Shown here: positions 28,482 through 37,577 of the stretch, in pieces
Layout of the letters: the number at the start of each line of letters is the position of its first letter
Numbering within the stretch: the stretch's first letter is position 1
Translations under genes and position numbers: made by a program
Notes under the pieces: generated by a model
Told to the model about the DNA's origin: nothing
Seen by the model: only the letters and a program-made list of their open reading frames with translations
Database searches by the model: none
Assembly (NCBI GenBank): GCA_902765595.1
Contig: CACXAQ010000012.1
Coordinates: 1 to 53,743 of the forward strand
DNA from: Oscillospiraceae bacterium
Lineage (GTDB): Bacteria; Bacillota; Clostridia; Oscillospirales; Oscillospiraceae
DNA length: 53,743 nt
Reading direction: 5' to 3'

Positions 28482-29486
28482 TTAAGCAACCGTCTTCCCA
28501 AACAGCGCGGATAGTGCCTTTGTCTGATTGACCAGTGCACCAAGACTTTTCTTTTGCTCATCAGAGAAGGAAGTGTAATCCCCGTTAACCAATGCAAGGC
28601 AATTCAAATATGTTCCGCTTACACCCTCTCGGACAGCAACAGTTTCCTCCAGGATCTGCATGATCTCTGTATCCAGCTCTTTGATTTTCTCAGTATTCTT
28701 CTTTACCGCTTCAATCTCCTCATTTTTCTGCTTGTTGAGCTTTGCCTTTTTGCTCGTGAAGAGGAGTATCGAAGTCAGAAGAGTAGCGCCTGCAATCGTC
28801 CAGCCGATTGGTCCCGCCATGGCTAGAAGCGCATTCCCGGCAACAATCCCTCCGCCGCCTGCCGAAAGAGCACCGCCACCCAGCCACGCAAGCGCAGCAT
28901 TCGTTGCAGCCGCACCGGACAGTGCCGAGATTGCAGTTCCCGTTGACGCTGTCCCGAATGTGGTGGCAACCCACATTGCAGCAGTGGGAGCCATAAACGC
29001 AACAGACGCTCCTGCAGCGATACCAGCGCCTGCCCCGCCAGCCGCCTCACGTGCAGCTTGAAGTTCGCGCTGTCCAAAATCCTGGAGGCTTAAGAAGCTG
29101 TCTCTTTCAAGCCGGATTTCTTCAAACTCCGCGTCGAATGCTTTCGGGCGGTTAGCGATGCTGTTGACAAGACTCTCTACAAAACCGATCATATCAACGG
29201 CACGTGTTCTCTCAATGAAAAGCTGAACGCCTTTATCGCTCATCAAGGTATAAGCATCATTGTACTCCGTAACGGACGATTCCAGCATACGATCCAATTC
29301 TGTAAGTTTTTCCGCGATATCATCCTTCATTGCCATTGCGGAATCTCTGATTTCCACGGCCTTCCCACTGATAATCTCTCCGGCTTTTGCGGCCTTTTCT
29401 TTTGCCGCTTCAAGATCAATTGCCGAGGCGCTCTTAACGGCTGCATTTTTAATGGATTGAAGGCTGATCTTTTTCTTGTCTGTCAT
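28482..29486 (-). CDS. Helical protein with Gly/Ala-rich membrane-inserting segment
   Basis: A 334-residue protein. Residues about 1-160 are amphipathic helices. About 160-265 is an unusual glycine/alanine-rich hydrophobic stretch (AGGAGAGIAAGASVAFMAPT, later GGGALSAGGGGIVAGNALLA and AGPIGWTIAGATLLTSILLF) that could form one or two membrane hairpins. The remainder is a coiled coil (KLNKQKNEEIEAVKKNTEKI). This layout resembles helical pore-forming or membrane-remodelling proteins. The ATG 29486 has GGGGGAATTA. In a defence-rich island a membrane-damaging effector is a reasonable but unproven idea. Confidence 0.7.
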   Translation of the reverse strand: MTDKKKISLQSIKNAAVKSASAIDLEAAKEKAAKAGEIISGKAVEIRDSAMAMKDDIAEKLTELDRMLESSVTEYNDAYTLMSDKGVQLFIERTRAVDMIGFVESLVNSIANRPKAFDAEFEEIRLERDSFLSLQDFGQRELQAAREAAGGAGAGIAAGASVAFMAPTAAMWVATTFGTASTGTAISALSGAAATNAALAWLGGGALSAGGGGIVAGNALLAMAGPIGWTIAGATLLTSILLFTSKKAKLNKQKNEEIEAVKKNTEKIKELDTEIMQILEETVAVREGVSGTYLNCLALVNGDYTSFSDEQKKSLGALVNQTKALSALFGKTVA

Positions 29487-29625
29487 GATATAATTCCCCC
29501 ATGTTATATTTTCAAGACGATGGTTTTCGACGGAACTAGGGATACTCAGCTTCTTTTGATTACGCCTGGCGCGGAGATGATTCATTCGCAAATAAACCCA
29601 GCATTCAGCGGAAAAGAGGCTATCT

Positions 29626-30951
29626 TTACTCGCCCCCGATCATCGTCCCCATCGACCCTATCAGATACAGCGGGATCAGGCGAACTTCGCTTCCGCTGAC
29701 CTCGTCCAGCATGGAGGTTTTGACCGAAACGGGCGGCGCGTACTTCTTGCGATACTCGGCCAGAGAGCGCGCCTTCACGTTGCTCTCCGCTTTCACCTCG
29801 ATGGGAACGATGTGTGCGCCGCATTGAACGATGAAGTCGACCTCGGCGCTGTTGCCCGAAACCCAATAGTACGGCGTGGCGTCCACGTGCTTGACCAGCT
29901 CGCCAAGCACATAGTTCTCGGTCATGACGCCCTTGAACTCCGTGTAGATCCCGGAGGAATCCAGTACGACCTGGGCAGGCAGGCGAGCCAGGCGGCGCAG
30001 CAGGCCCACGTCACAGAGATAGAGCTTGAAGCTGGTGGCATCCGCATAGGAGGACAGCGGCATAAACGGCTTCTCCACCTTGCAGACCTGATACACCAGC
30101 CCGGCGCGGATCAGCCATTGCAGCGCGTCCTCCAGATCCTTGGAGCGCCAGCCCTTTTTCACGTGACTGAAAATGAACTTGCTGTTGGGCTTGGCCAGCT
30201 GCTGCGGCACGGACGCCCAGATCGCGGAGAGCTTGGGGAACTCGCTGGGCGGGGCATGCTTGGCGAAGTCCAACTCGTAGCTTGCGAGGATATCCTGCTG
30301 GATGGCCTCGACCTTTTCCAGATCCCCCGTCTCGCACCAGACAGAGACCGCTTCCGGCATCCCGCCGACCACATAGTACTGCTTCAGCGCCGTGCAGAGC
30401 TTGCCGCCGATCAGTTCCGAGACAGACGCACCCGGCTGGAAGCGGGTCAGATAGTCCGCCAGGGCCTCATTCCCCGTCGCCGAAAGGAACTCATAGAAGG
30501 ACATGGGGTACAGCGTGCGGATATCTACCTTGCCCACCGGGAAGGACTGGTTCTCATGGATGGCAAGTCCGAGCAGGGAGCCGGCGCAGGCCACGTGATA
30601 CTCCGGCGCGTTCTCGCAGAAATACTTCAGCGCCGTGATCGCCCGCGGGCACTCCTGGATCTCGTCCAGAATGATCAGCGTGTTGCCGGGCGCGATCGTC
30701 CTGCCCAGGTACAGCCCCAGCTCGAACAGGATACGCTTCACGTCATAGTCCTGCTCGAAGAGCGAACTCAGGGAGCGGGTTTCCTCGAAGTTGAAATAGG
30801 CGACGTCCGCATAATGCTCCCGCCCGAATTCCTTGAGGATATAGGTCTTCCCGCATTGGCGCACGCCCTTCAATACCAGCGGCTTGCGGTTCGGCTGCTC
30901 CTTCCAGGCGAGCAGCTCCTGTGTGATATCCCGTTTCATAGGACGCATCAT
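29626..30951 (-). CDS. AAA ATPase with DUF4143 domain
   Basis: A 441-residue protein. Walker A is GVRQCGKT (residues about 29-36), Walker B region LIILDEIQECP (about 92-102). The C-terminal DUF4143 part ends with a nuclease-like pattern, AEVDFIVQCGAHIVPIEVKAE (about residues 375-396). The family is widespread in anaerobes and its function is not established. Several ATGs are clustered at the start; the fourth, at 30939, also fits GAGAGGG. Single gene, with a hairpin terminator between it and the next gene upstream. Confidence 0.88.
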   Translation of the reverse strand: MMRPMKRDITQELLAWKEQPNRKPLVLKGVRQCGKTYILKEFGREHYADVAYFNFEETRSLSSLFEQDYDVKRILFELGLYLGRTIAPGNTLIILDEIQECPRAITALKYFCENAPEYHVACAGSLLGLAIHENQSFPVGKVDIRTLYPMSFYEFLSATGNEALADYLTRFQPGASVSELIGGKLCTALKQYYVVGGMPEAVSVWCETGDLEKVEAIQQDILASYELDFAKHAPPSEFPKLSAIWASVPQQLAKPNSKFIFSHVKKGWRSKDLEDALQWLIRAGLVYQVCKVEKPFMPLSSYADATSFKLYLCDVGLLRRLARLPAQVVLDSSGIYTEFKGVMTENYVLGELVKHVDATPYYWVSGNSAEVDFIVQCGAHIVPIEVKAESNVKARSLAEYRKKYAPPVSVKTSMLDEVSGSEVRLIPLYLIGSMGTMIGGE

Positions 30952-31024
30952 CCCTCTCGATCACAGTGTCATGTGAGACTATCATAACCATATCTGACGA
31001 AAAAGTCAATGCCGTTGCGTTATT

Positions 31025-31061
31025 AAATGTCGAAAAGCGTGATTCAATCACGCTTTTCGGC
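31025..31061 (-). terminator. Terminator after the Sel1/HIRAN/J-domain cluster
   Basis: An imperfect 19-bp stem, AAATGTCGAAAAGCGTGATT with AATCACGCTTTTCGGCATTT (one mismatch), lies at the 3' end of the Sel1 gene and ahead of the DUF4143 gene. It is AT-rich on both sides and may work in both directions. Confidence 0.75.
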
Positions 31062-31063
31062 AT

Positions 31064-31774
31064 TTATATCTTTGTTATCTCTCTATCCTTCAGTATCTGA
31101 ACGCTTTCCTCGTCACCCTTCTCCGCTGCTCTCCTGAGCCATTCGTATCCTTTTTCTACATCTTTTGGGATGTCGTCCTCTTCAATCAGCATTTGCCCAA
31201 GAAAGCGCATCGCCTGAAGATCGGCTGCTTCGGCAGCCTTCGTCATCCATTCCAACGCCAGAAGCGGGTTCCTTTCAACCCCATCACCATTGATGAGCAA
31301 AACCCCGAGACTGCGTTGAGCTTGTGCATTCCCTTTATTGGCAGCCTCCAAATAGAGAGCGTAGGCTTTCTCATAATCCTTTGAGACAAAGAGCCCTTCC
31401 TGATACATGTACCCCAGAGCCGTTGTAGCGTCTGCGTACCCTTGCTCATGGGCTTTTGTGAACCACCAGCAGGCCTTTTTGTAGTCCATGGGGACCTTAA
31501 GGCCATTGAAATAATCGGAGCCCCAATTGTACTGCCCAGCGGGATCATTCGGCTCGATAGCTGCGAGAAGGATCTCAACCGCATCCGAAGGCCGTCCCTC
31601 GGAAAGGGCTGTGTGTGCCAATTCATAGGCTGTGACTGCGCGAGCACAATTGGTTATTTCGTTCTCACGAAGCGTGTTCTCAAGCTCTTTCAGAACCTCC
31701 CGTGCTTGCTCAAATGCTGCTTTTTCATCCCTCACGGCTGCAACCTCCGATATGCGTCTCGCTGCTTTTTTCAA
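31064..31774 (-). CDS. Sel1-repeat protein (TTG start)
   Basis: A 236-residue helical-repeat protein. At least four Sel1-type repeats are visible from residue about 80 on (AGQYNWGSDYFNG, ATTALGYMYQEGLFVSKDYEKA, AQRSLGVLLINGDGVERNP, AMRFLGQMLIEEDDIPKDVEKGYEWL). Sel1 repeats bind proteins. Start is TTG 31774, with AAGGA located in the end of the HIRAN gene, so translation is coupled. Last gene of the J-domain/HIRAN/Sel1 set. Confidence 0.85.
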   Translation of the reverse strand: MKKAARRISEVAAVRDEKAAFEQAREVLKELENTLRENEITNCARAVTAYELAHTALSEGRPSDAVEILLAAIEPNDPAGQYNWGSDYFNGLKVPMDYKKACWWFTKAHEQGYADATTALGYMYQEGLFVSKDYEKAYALYLEAANKGNAQAQRSLGVLLINGDGVERNPLLALEWMTKAAEAADLQAMRFLGQMLIEEDDIPKDVEKGYEWLRRAAEKGDEESVQILKDREITKI

Positions 31775-31775
31775 T

Positions 31776-32228
31776 TCAGTCCTTTAGAATGATCCGGATG
31801 AGGATTTTGTAGTACATGTCGTTGACGAGCTCCTTTTCCCGTACTCTTCCGTAGACCAGCTTTCCGGCATCCATCAAACGGGCGATGATCTTGTTGTTCG
31901 CACGGGAAATGTAGCCAAGTTTTCGATCTTCCGGTGCAGCAAGGGCCGGTGTTCCGCAATACCCCAGCAGCTCCGCGTCTGTAGTTTCGACGCGGATGGC
32001 GTACTCGTCATAGGGATTGTCCGGCTCCCGCACAAGACGGAGCAGATCATCCACTTCCAGCGATTCGAACAGCTTGGCGATGTTTTCTACATAGCTCGTT
32101 CCCACAACTACCATAGAAATCAGGTAAATCTCGCGCTCAAAGGGTAGGGGCAGGGGTTCGGATCCGTCCGGGCGGTTGATTGCCCGGAGCAGGTCTCGTT
32201 TATCCGGCCGCAGAATCAATTCTCCCAT
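31776..32228 (-). CDS. HIRAN-domain protein
   Basis: A 150-residue protein made largely of a HIRAN domain: SMVVVGTSYVENIAKLF (about residues 38-54), LVREPDNPYDEYAIRVE (about 64-80) and LGYISRANNKIIARLMDAGK (about 102-121). HIRAN domains in eukaryotic HLTF bind free 3' ends of DNA, and stand-alone versions occur in bacterial conflict loci. It overlaps the J-domain gene by 13 bp at its start and is only 1 bp from the Sel1 gene, showing a tightly coupled cluster. Confidence 0.87.
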   Translation of the reverse strand: MGELILRPDKRDLLRAINRPDGSEPLPLPFEREIYLISMVVVGTSYVENIAKLFESLEVDDLLRLVREPDNPYDEYAIRVETTDAELLGYCGTPALAAPEDRKLGYISRANNKIIARLMDAGKLVYGRVREKELVNDMYYKILIRIILKD

Positions 32229-33502
32229 GTTGCGTTCTCCATTCTTTCGATGCGGAGGCGATAGTCCTCCGCGGCCAGCTTCAGTTGCTCCAGCCGCTCC
32301 CGAAGGGCAGTCTTTTCCTGCTCAAGGCGGACCGGATCCTCCAGGATGTCCTTTTTCGTGTATGGATAACGGTTCTTGACGGTCCGGATCTCGGCCCGGA
32401 CGTTTCGGATCATGGTCAGAAGCCGCAGCTTTTCTTTTCGAAGCTCTTCCAGGCGGTATTCCGCGGTGATTCGACCATCGGGCCCCAGCGCGCCGGAAAT
32501 CTCGTTGAGCGTCTTGATGTCGCCCTCCTCGTAGGCTAAGTTCGCACGCTTGAACAAGTCCTTCGTCTGTTCGTCCTGATCCGGATGAAGATCGGGGTGC
32601 ATGGCCCGCACGATGGCGCGGTACAGCTTTTTCAGCTGCTTTTCCCGGTCGTCAGCTTCCTTCGCCTTCTGCGCAGCTTCCGGTGAATGGCCCGAGCACT
32701 GCTTCTGCGCGGAACGCTGACTCTTCGTCTCGTTCACCTTGCGGACAAAGTCCTCGAAGGCGTTTTTGAATTCCTCAAATTCGGCCTCCAAAGTCGCCTC
32801 AACCACCTCGGGGGCGGCCTTTCTGCTGCGATTGGCCTCGGCCTGCAGCAATTCCAATCGGCGGCGCAGATAGCGCAGCTCGCCGTCCGCCTGGTAGATC
32901 TCCGCCTCCAGCGATCCGAATTCGCTCAGATAAGCGGCTTCGAGTTCCTTGCAGACCACAAACACCAGATGGTCCCGCTCCATGACCAGCGAGGTGAGCG
33001 CCTCGCGCAAGGCTGTGATCTCTGCCCGGAGTGATTCTTCGTCTTCCTTTTCCGACTCTGAACACTGTCCCTCCAATGCAAGATCGGCGGTCGGAGAGAT
33101 CAAGGGAACGAGCGACCATGATTCGTGGGCTTCTTCCACTGGTGCCGATTCAGGCAACCCGATCAAATTGGAGATGAACGAAGCATGCTTGAACGAGGCA
33201 TGGAGATGAGCCTTGATCTCTTCCGCACTTTGCCATTCCTGTACCTGAAGAAGGTGGTCAACGATCTGCCGGAGAGCAGACGCCAATTCGCGCCACAAAA
33301 GGAGTGTTCTTTGATCCGCCACTGAGTCGATCTCATCCGCTGCAGCCAGAGATGTCAGCGCTGTTTCCGCACAGCAGAATGCGATCTGCTGGGTCTGATC
33401 CGCATTGAGTTCGTCTTTTACTTGAAGGAAAGCATTCATCTTGCGAATTGCGTCCACGATGTGGGAAACGCGCGCCTTCAGGGAATCGTCAATTTCCATC
33501 AT
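32216..33502 (-). CDS. Coiled-coil protein with J-domain-like segment
   Basis: A 428-residue protein. The N-terminal 160 residues are helical. The middle (about 150-250) is a coiled coil. A J-domain-like segment at about residues 290-340 has LKKLYRAIVRAMHPDLHPDQ with the HPD tripeptide, followed by FKRANLAYEEGDIKTL. A second coiled coil ends the protein. The HPD motif stimulates Hsp70 ATPase in DnaJ proteins. It overlaps the HIRAN gene by 13 bp. A chaperone-linked role in the cluster is inferred. Confidence 0.8.
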   Translation of the reverse strand: MMEIDDSLKARVSHIVDAIRKMNAFLQVKDELNADQTQQIAFCCAETALTSLAAADEIDSVADQRTLLLWRELASALRQIVDHLLQVQEWQSAEEIKAHLHASFKHASFISNLIGLPESAPVEEAHESWSLVPLISPTADLALEGQCSESEKEDEESLRAEITALREALTSLVMERDHLVFVVCKELEAAYLSEFGSLEAEIYQADGELRYLRRRLELLQAEANRSRKAAPEVVEATLEAEFEEFKNAFEDFVRKVNETKSQRSAQKQCSGHSPEAAQKAKEADDREKQLKKLYRAIVRAMHPDLHPDQDEQTKDLFKRANLAYEEGDIKTLNEISGALGPDGRITAEYRLEELRKEKLRLLTMIRNVRAEIRTVKNRYPYTKKDILEDPVRLEQEKTALRERLEQLKLAAEDYRLRIERMENATWEN

Positions 33503-33664
33503 TCATGCCGCCTTTTTTCAAAGAAACGTAAAGCCCTTCTCGAATGGAGCACAAGACAACTAGAAAGGCCATACCCCCCGATGAAAACAACTAGTATTCC
33601 TTCGTTGTATGCCTGCATTAATCCTTTTAGGAGGGGCGGAGTTTTAAGATTATATTGTCCTTCG

Positions 33665-35758
33665 TTACTCCGCTCCCAAGGCTTTAAACACGGCGTCTTC
33701 TGCGCTGCTGTAGAAAATCAGGTTGAAGCAGCCGATCAGATCCGACGGCACGGTTCCCAGGTCTGCGGCAGAGGTGATCGGGAGCAGCACCTTCTTCGCT
33801 CCGCTGTCGAGACAGACCTGCAGGGCGTTTGCGAGCTCGTCCACCTTGAGCATAGTGCCGCTGATGCTGATCTCACCGAGGACTGCCATGGAGCTGAGGA
33901 CAGGCTTGCTGAGCGCAATAGAGCACAGCGCGATAAGCGTTGGCAGGGCGAGTGTTCCCGTTATGCCGATGCCCTGGAGATCCTGGTAGTTGATGATGTA
34001 GTCCTTGGCTGTCGTGCTGATGGAGCCGCTGATGCGCTTTCCGTTGGCCTTCAGGAAGTTGAACGCCGTGTTGGTGGCTTCGCGTGCATCCCGATCCGTT
34101 CCGATTCCCGTCCGCTCGAACTTGCCGCTGCCGGGGAGCATTTGGCTTTCCAGACGGAACACGCCGATCATCCCGGCTTTCCCCCGGCTCACGGTGTAGA
34201 CTTGCCCTGGATTGCACATCCCTTCAGGAATGAGCTTCCCGCCGCCCTGCTCCGGCACGGACACGTAGTGCTCCTCGAAGGTCTCGTTGTCAATGTAGGA
34301 GAAGTTCACGTCATAGAACTCCATGCCGCCCAATTTCTTGAGCTGTTCCTTGACCCTGCGCCGCATCTCCAGCGCGATCTTCAGGATCTCTTCAAGGTCC
34401 TCCTTGGTGAAGTCCCCATCCGGGTAGATCAGCTTCACCAGACCGCCGACCATCTTTCTGACAGCGATGGTGTCCCGCTGGTTCAGGTTCTTCCCGAGCT
34501 TATAAAAGCGATCCAGCGCGTCTCCGTACTGCTCCTTCCGCAGCTCGCGCAGGAACTCCGCCAAGTAGTCGGTGATAAATCCATAGTCATCGGTAAAATG
34601 CTCCGGACGGAACTTGGGGACCTCCCAGCCTGGGATATAGCAGTGCATGCGGTCGAGGAAAGCGGTATCAGTCCCCATCTCCGGCGGGAAGGGGTCAAAC
34701 AGAGAGGCCGTCTTCAGCAGCACATCCACGCTCTGGTTAATGTTGCCGACGAAGGCCATAGACGCGTTAGCAGCCTTCTCCTCCTTGCCGCGGGCAAAGG
34801 AGCCGGAAGCCATATAGTCCTTCATGATCTGGATGCCGTCTTTGTCCTTGAACTTGATGCCGGCGACTTCGTCGAAGGCAACGCAGTCCCACAGACCCAC
34901 CAGGCCCATGGTGTGCTTGCCCATGTTGTAAAACAGGTTCGCCACCGTCGTCTGTCCGCCGGAGACCAGGATGCTGTTGGGCGAGATCTCTTTGAACAGG
35001 TGGGACTTGCCGGTACTGCGCGGTCCCAGCTCGCAGAGATTGAAGTTGTTTTCGACCAACGGGGTCATGCGCAGCAGGAGCAGCCACTTCTCCCGATAGG
35101 AAAGCTCGTCCGGTTCCATACCGATAGAGCGCAGCAGAATGTCGATCCACTCATCCTTCGTAAATGCCTTGCGCCCGGCTTTCAGATCCGCAAGATCCAC
35201 ATGCGGCATCTGGATCGGGGTAAGTTTCCGGATACTAATGAGAGATTCATTCTTCTTTCGGGGCTTTTTCTCCACGAGGGAGGCGTCGGAGTCCTGATCA
35301 CTGGTGTACTCTAGCTGGATGATGCACCAGATGCCGCCACAGAGGAGCCTATCATACTTCTCCGGGTACTCTTCGGAGATAGGAATACTTCCCAGGCCGA
35401 GGTTTGAGAACCGCGCTTCATACTGGTCGTATTTCAGGTTCAGCTCCACGTTAACCTGATCGATAATCGTCATGGCGCCGCGCTGCCGCAGGCGGGATAG
35501 CACCTTTTCCGACTCATCGGGGCGCACATAGTTGTCCGCGAGGATCCGCTTGACATTCTCCACGCCCCTTGCCACGATCTCGTCATCGTCAGAGCTGCAA
35601 TACTGCCCGAGTAGGAACTCCAGGACATAGGTCGGGACATTCGCCCCCTCCTTGATCTTCTTGGTCAGATCCTTGCGCACGATCTTGCCGTCAAAATGCT
35701 CGCGCAGTTTGGCTTTCAGCGTCTCTCTCGCACTGTTCATCATATCGGTCTGATCCAT
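33665..35758 (-). CDS. brxL: BREX protein BrxL (Lon-like AAA protein)
   Basis: A 697-residue BrxL. The N-terminal domain is followed by an AAA core with GPRSTGKSHLFKE as Walker A (about residue 245) and the BrxL-typical ISPNSILVSGGQTTVANLF and DCVAFDEVAGI. The C-terminal Lon-like domain contains GEISISGTMLKVDELANAL and KKVLLPITSAADL (about 650). I do not see a classic Lon GPSAG serine motif. BrxL is the last gene of BREX type 1 systems and acts with PglZ and others to block phage replication. It is full length. A 162-bp gap with no recognised gene separates it from the J-domain gene. Confidence 0.92.
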   Translation of the reverse strand: MDQTDMMNSARETLKAKLREHFDGKIVRKDLTKKIKEGANVPTYVLEFLLGQYCSSDDDEIVARGVENVKRILADNYVRPDESEKVLSRLRQRGAMTIIDQVNVELNLKYDQYEARFSNLGLGSIPISEEYPEKYDRLLCGGIWCIIQLEYTSDQDSDASLVEKKPRKKNESLISIRKLTPIQMPHVDLADLKAGRKAFTKDEWIDILLRSIGMEPDELSYREKWLLLLRMTPLVENNFNLCELGPRSTGKSHLFKEISPNSILVSGGQTTVANLFYNMGKHTMGLVGLWDCVAFDEVAGIKFKDKDGIQIMKDYMASGSFARGKEEKAANASMAFVGNINQSVDVLLKTASLFDPFPPEMGTDTAFLDRMHCYIPGWEVPKFRPEHFTDDYGFITDYLAEFLRELRKEQYGDALDRFYKLGKNLNQRDTIAVRKMVGGLVKLIYPDGDFTKEDLEEILKIALEMRRRVKEQLKKLGGMEFYDVNFSYIDNETFEEHYVSVPEQGGGKLIPEGMCNPGQVYTVSRGKAGMIGVFRLESQMLPGSGKFERTGIGTDRDAREATNTAFNFLKANGKRISGSISTTAKDYIINYQDLQGIGITGTLALPTLIALCSIALSKPVLSSMAVLGEISISGTMLKVDELANALQVCLDSGAKKVLLPITSAADLGTVPSDLIGCFNLIFYSSAEDAVFKALGAE

Positions 35759-35778
35759 TTTGAGCCTCCTTCAGTGCT

Positions 35779-37536
35779 TTATAACTCGAAAATGCTCAAT
35801 TGCTCTTGGATTTGTTTTTTCCGCGGCCGCTTTTTCCGGCGACTGCATTTGGGACAATTTCGCCCGGATGAGCGGGAAGCAATCGTAGCGTCCCATTGGT
35901 TCCCACATTTTGAACAGATCCATGCGACCTTCTTCCCGCTGTGCTCAGCAAGAGTAGTGGGATCAAGGTCATTTTTTTGATAATCCCATTCAAGGAGAAG
36001 GTCGGGTCGTAGTGTCGCGAAGTCGTTCTTTCCCGGAATAACGGCTTTATGTGAGCAATAAGGGCAACCTCTTCCGGATACCCTGTGACTGATAGTGCTC
36101 GGCCATTCGTATCCACAAGTTTCACATTTCCAGAAGACTTTGACCCCGCTGCCGCAGGTTATTGTCTCAGGAGACACAGTTGTGTTCTTCTGATAATCCC
36201 ACTCCTTGAGTAGTTCCGGATGCAAGGATGCGAGACTGCCTTTAGATTTGACAACTGTCTGGACACGCTTTTTGGATCCTCGTATCGCGGCGCATGCCGG
36301 GCAGCCGTTTTTTTCCTCTCTTGTGCGATCGCCAATCGCCGCATACCATTTGTTCCCGCACACCTTGCACGCCCAAGCGACCCGTTCGTTTGAATGTGGC
36401 GGGAAGTTTTCTGGAATCAGCGGGCTGTTCGCATCGTAATCCCATTCTTCCGCAACTCCTGGAAATTCTGAGGCTAATGATGTTTTTCGGATATTTAAGT
36501 AATCGAGGATCTGCTTCCTGTCTCGCCGGACATCCGGAATGACGATCTTTCCCAAATGGTACAGAAGATTGTTAATCGCCCAGTTGAGGTATTTGTCACT
36601 TGCGTCCGGGATCTCGATTTTTCGGTCTGATAAAAGGATCGGAGAGTATCGGCTCATCTCTCTTACACGGATCAAGAAGATACCATGTTCTTTGCAGATG
36701 GCATACTTCCGGGCGTCTCGAAGTTGGTTCATTTGAGATGAGTGATAGAGACGTCCGTCATACTCGATTCCAACATTCAAAGAAGGGATAAAAATATCCA
36801 GTTCCATCGAGGAATCAAAGATATCTTTATATGAGCTGATAGCATCCGGAAATTCTTGCTTGACGTAGTAATAGATTGCTTGCTCCGGGAAGGAAGTTCG
36901 AAGCATATCTGAGCATTTGGGGCATCCGCTTCCAGCCTTTCTTGCGCAAACTTGAGCCTGATACTCATGTCCATAAGAGCAGATCCACCAGACCTTTTCC
37001 CCGCTTGCAGGGGTAACGTCCTCTGCGCTCAATTCGCCGTTCTTGCTTGGGTGCCATTCTTTCGCAAGTTCGGGATTGATCGTAGCAAGGTCGTTGAAGC
37101 CTTTCAGAACCTTTTTGTTCGCGCAGTACGGGCAGCCGACCCCGGAGACACGAGAACCGATGACCGCCTCCCACTCATGGCCTTTTGCGCAGACCCACCA
37201 GGCCTTTTTGTGCGTTCTCGGCATTACTTCCGTGGGAGAGACCTTGTTTTTGGTCGGATGCCACTCTTTGGCCAATTCCGGGTACTGCGAGGCAAGATCT
37301 GTCTCTCCCGGGATCGGGAGCTGGTGAGAGCAGTATGGACACCCGCGGTTATGCTTGACGCGATTGGAGATCATGGCGTCCCATGAATGGCCGTTTTCGC
37401 ATCTCCACCATACTTTCGTATGACTTGCTTCACCCAGCGTGTTTGGATCAAAGCCGAGTGTGCTGTTCTTTTCAACGTCCCATTCACGCATCAACTCTAG
37501 ATGCTCAGCGACAACATGTTTCGGCTTTTTTCCCAT
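35779..37536 (-). CDS. Zinc-ribbon array flanking a Vsr/PD-(D/E)XK-like nuclease core
   Basis: A 585-residue protein with six related zinc-ribbon units (DUF4379 type). Three precede and three follow a central domain. Each unit has a WW/AW.C..GH or C..CG..W pattern, then GCPYC or GCPKC. The central domain (about residues 215-320) has a restriction-nuclease look: ELDIFIPSLNVGIEYDGRLYH, then DARKYAICKEHGIFLIRVRE, as in very-short-patch repair and related endonucleases. It lies between pglZ and brxL with short gaps (41 and 20 bp), so it is part of that operon. I infer a DNA-binding, possibly DNA-cutting accessory of the BREX locus. Confidence 0.85.
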   Translation of the reverse strand: MGKKPKHVVAEHLELMREWDVEKNSTLGFDPNTLGEASHTKVWWRCENGHSWDAMISNRVKHNRGCPYCSHQLPIPGETDLASQYPELAKEWHPTKNKVSPTEVMPRTHKKAWWVCAKGHEWEAVIGSRVSGVGCPYCANKKVLKGFNDLATINPELAKEWHPSKNGELSAEDVTPASGEKVWWICSYGHEYQAQVCARKAGSGCPKCSDMLRTSFPEQAIYYYVKQEFPDAISSYKDIFDSSMELDIFIPSLNVGIEYDGRLYHSSQMNQLRDARKYAICKEHGIFLIRVREMSRYSPILLSDRKIEIPDASDKYLNWAINNLLYHLGKIVIPDVRRDRKQILDYLNIRKTSLASEFPGVAEEWDYDANSPLIPENFPPHSNERVAWACKVCGNKWYAAIGDRTREEKNGCPACAAIRGSKKRVQTVVKSKGSLASLHPELLKEWDYQKNTTVSPETITCGSGVKVFWKCETCGYEWPSTISHRVSGRGCPYCSHKAVIPGKNDFATLRPDLLLEWDYQKNDLDPTTLAEHSGKKVAWICSKCGNQWDATIASRSSGRNCPKCSRRKKRPRKKQIQEQLSIFEL

Positions 37537-37577
37537 TCCTATTACCTGTATATTTGCTTAGCTTTTCCCTACTTCTG

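Noticed and set aside
33422-35314. Long open frame (630 codons) opposite brxL
   Set aside because: It lies antisense to a clear BrxL with a Walker A motif; the composition is that of a mirrored coding strand.
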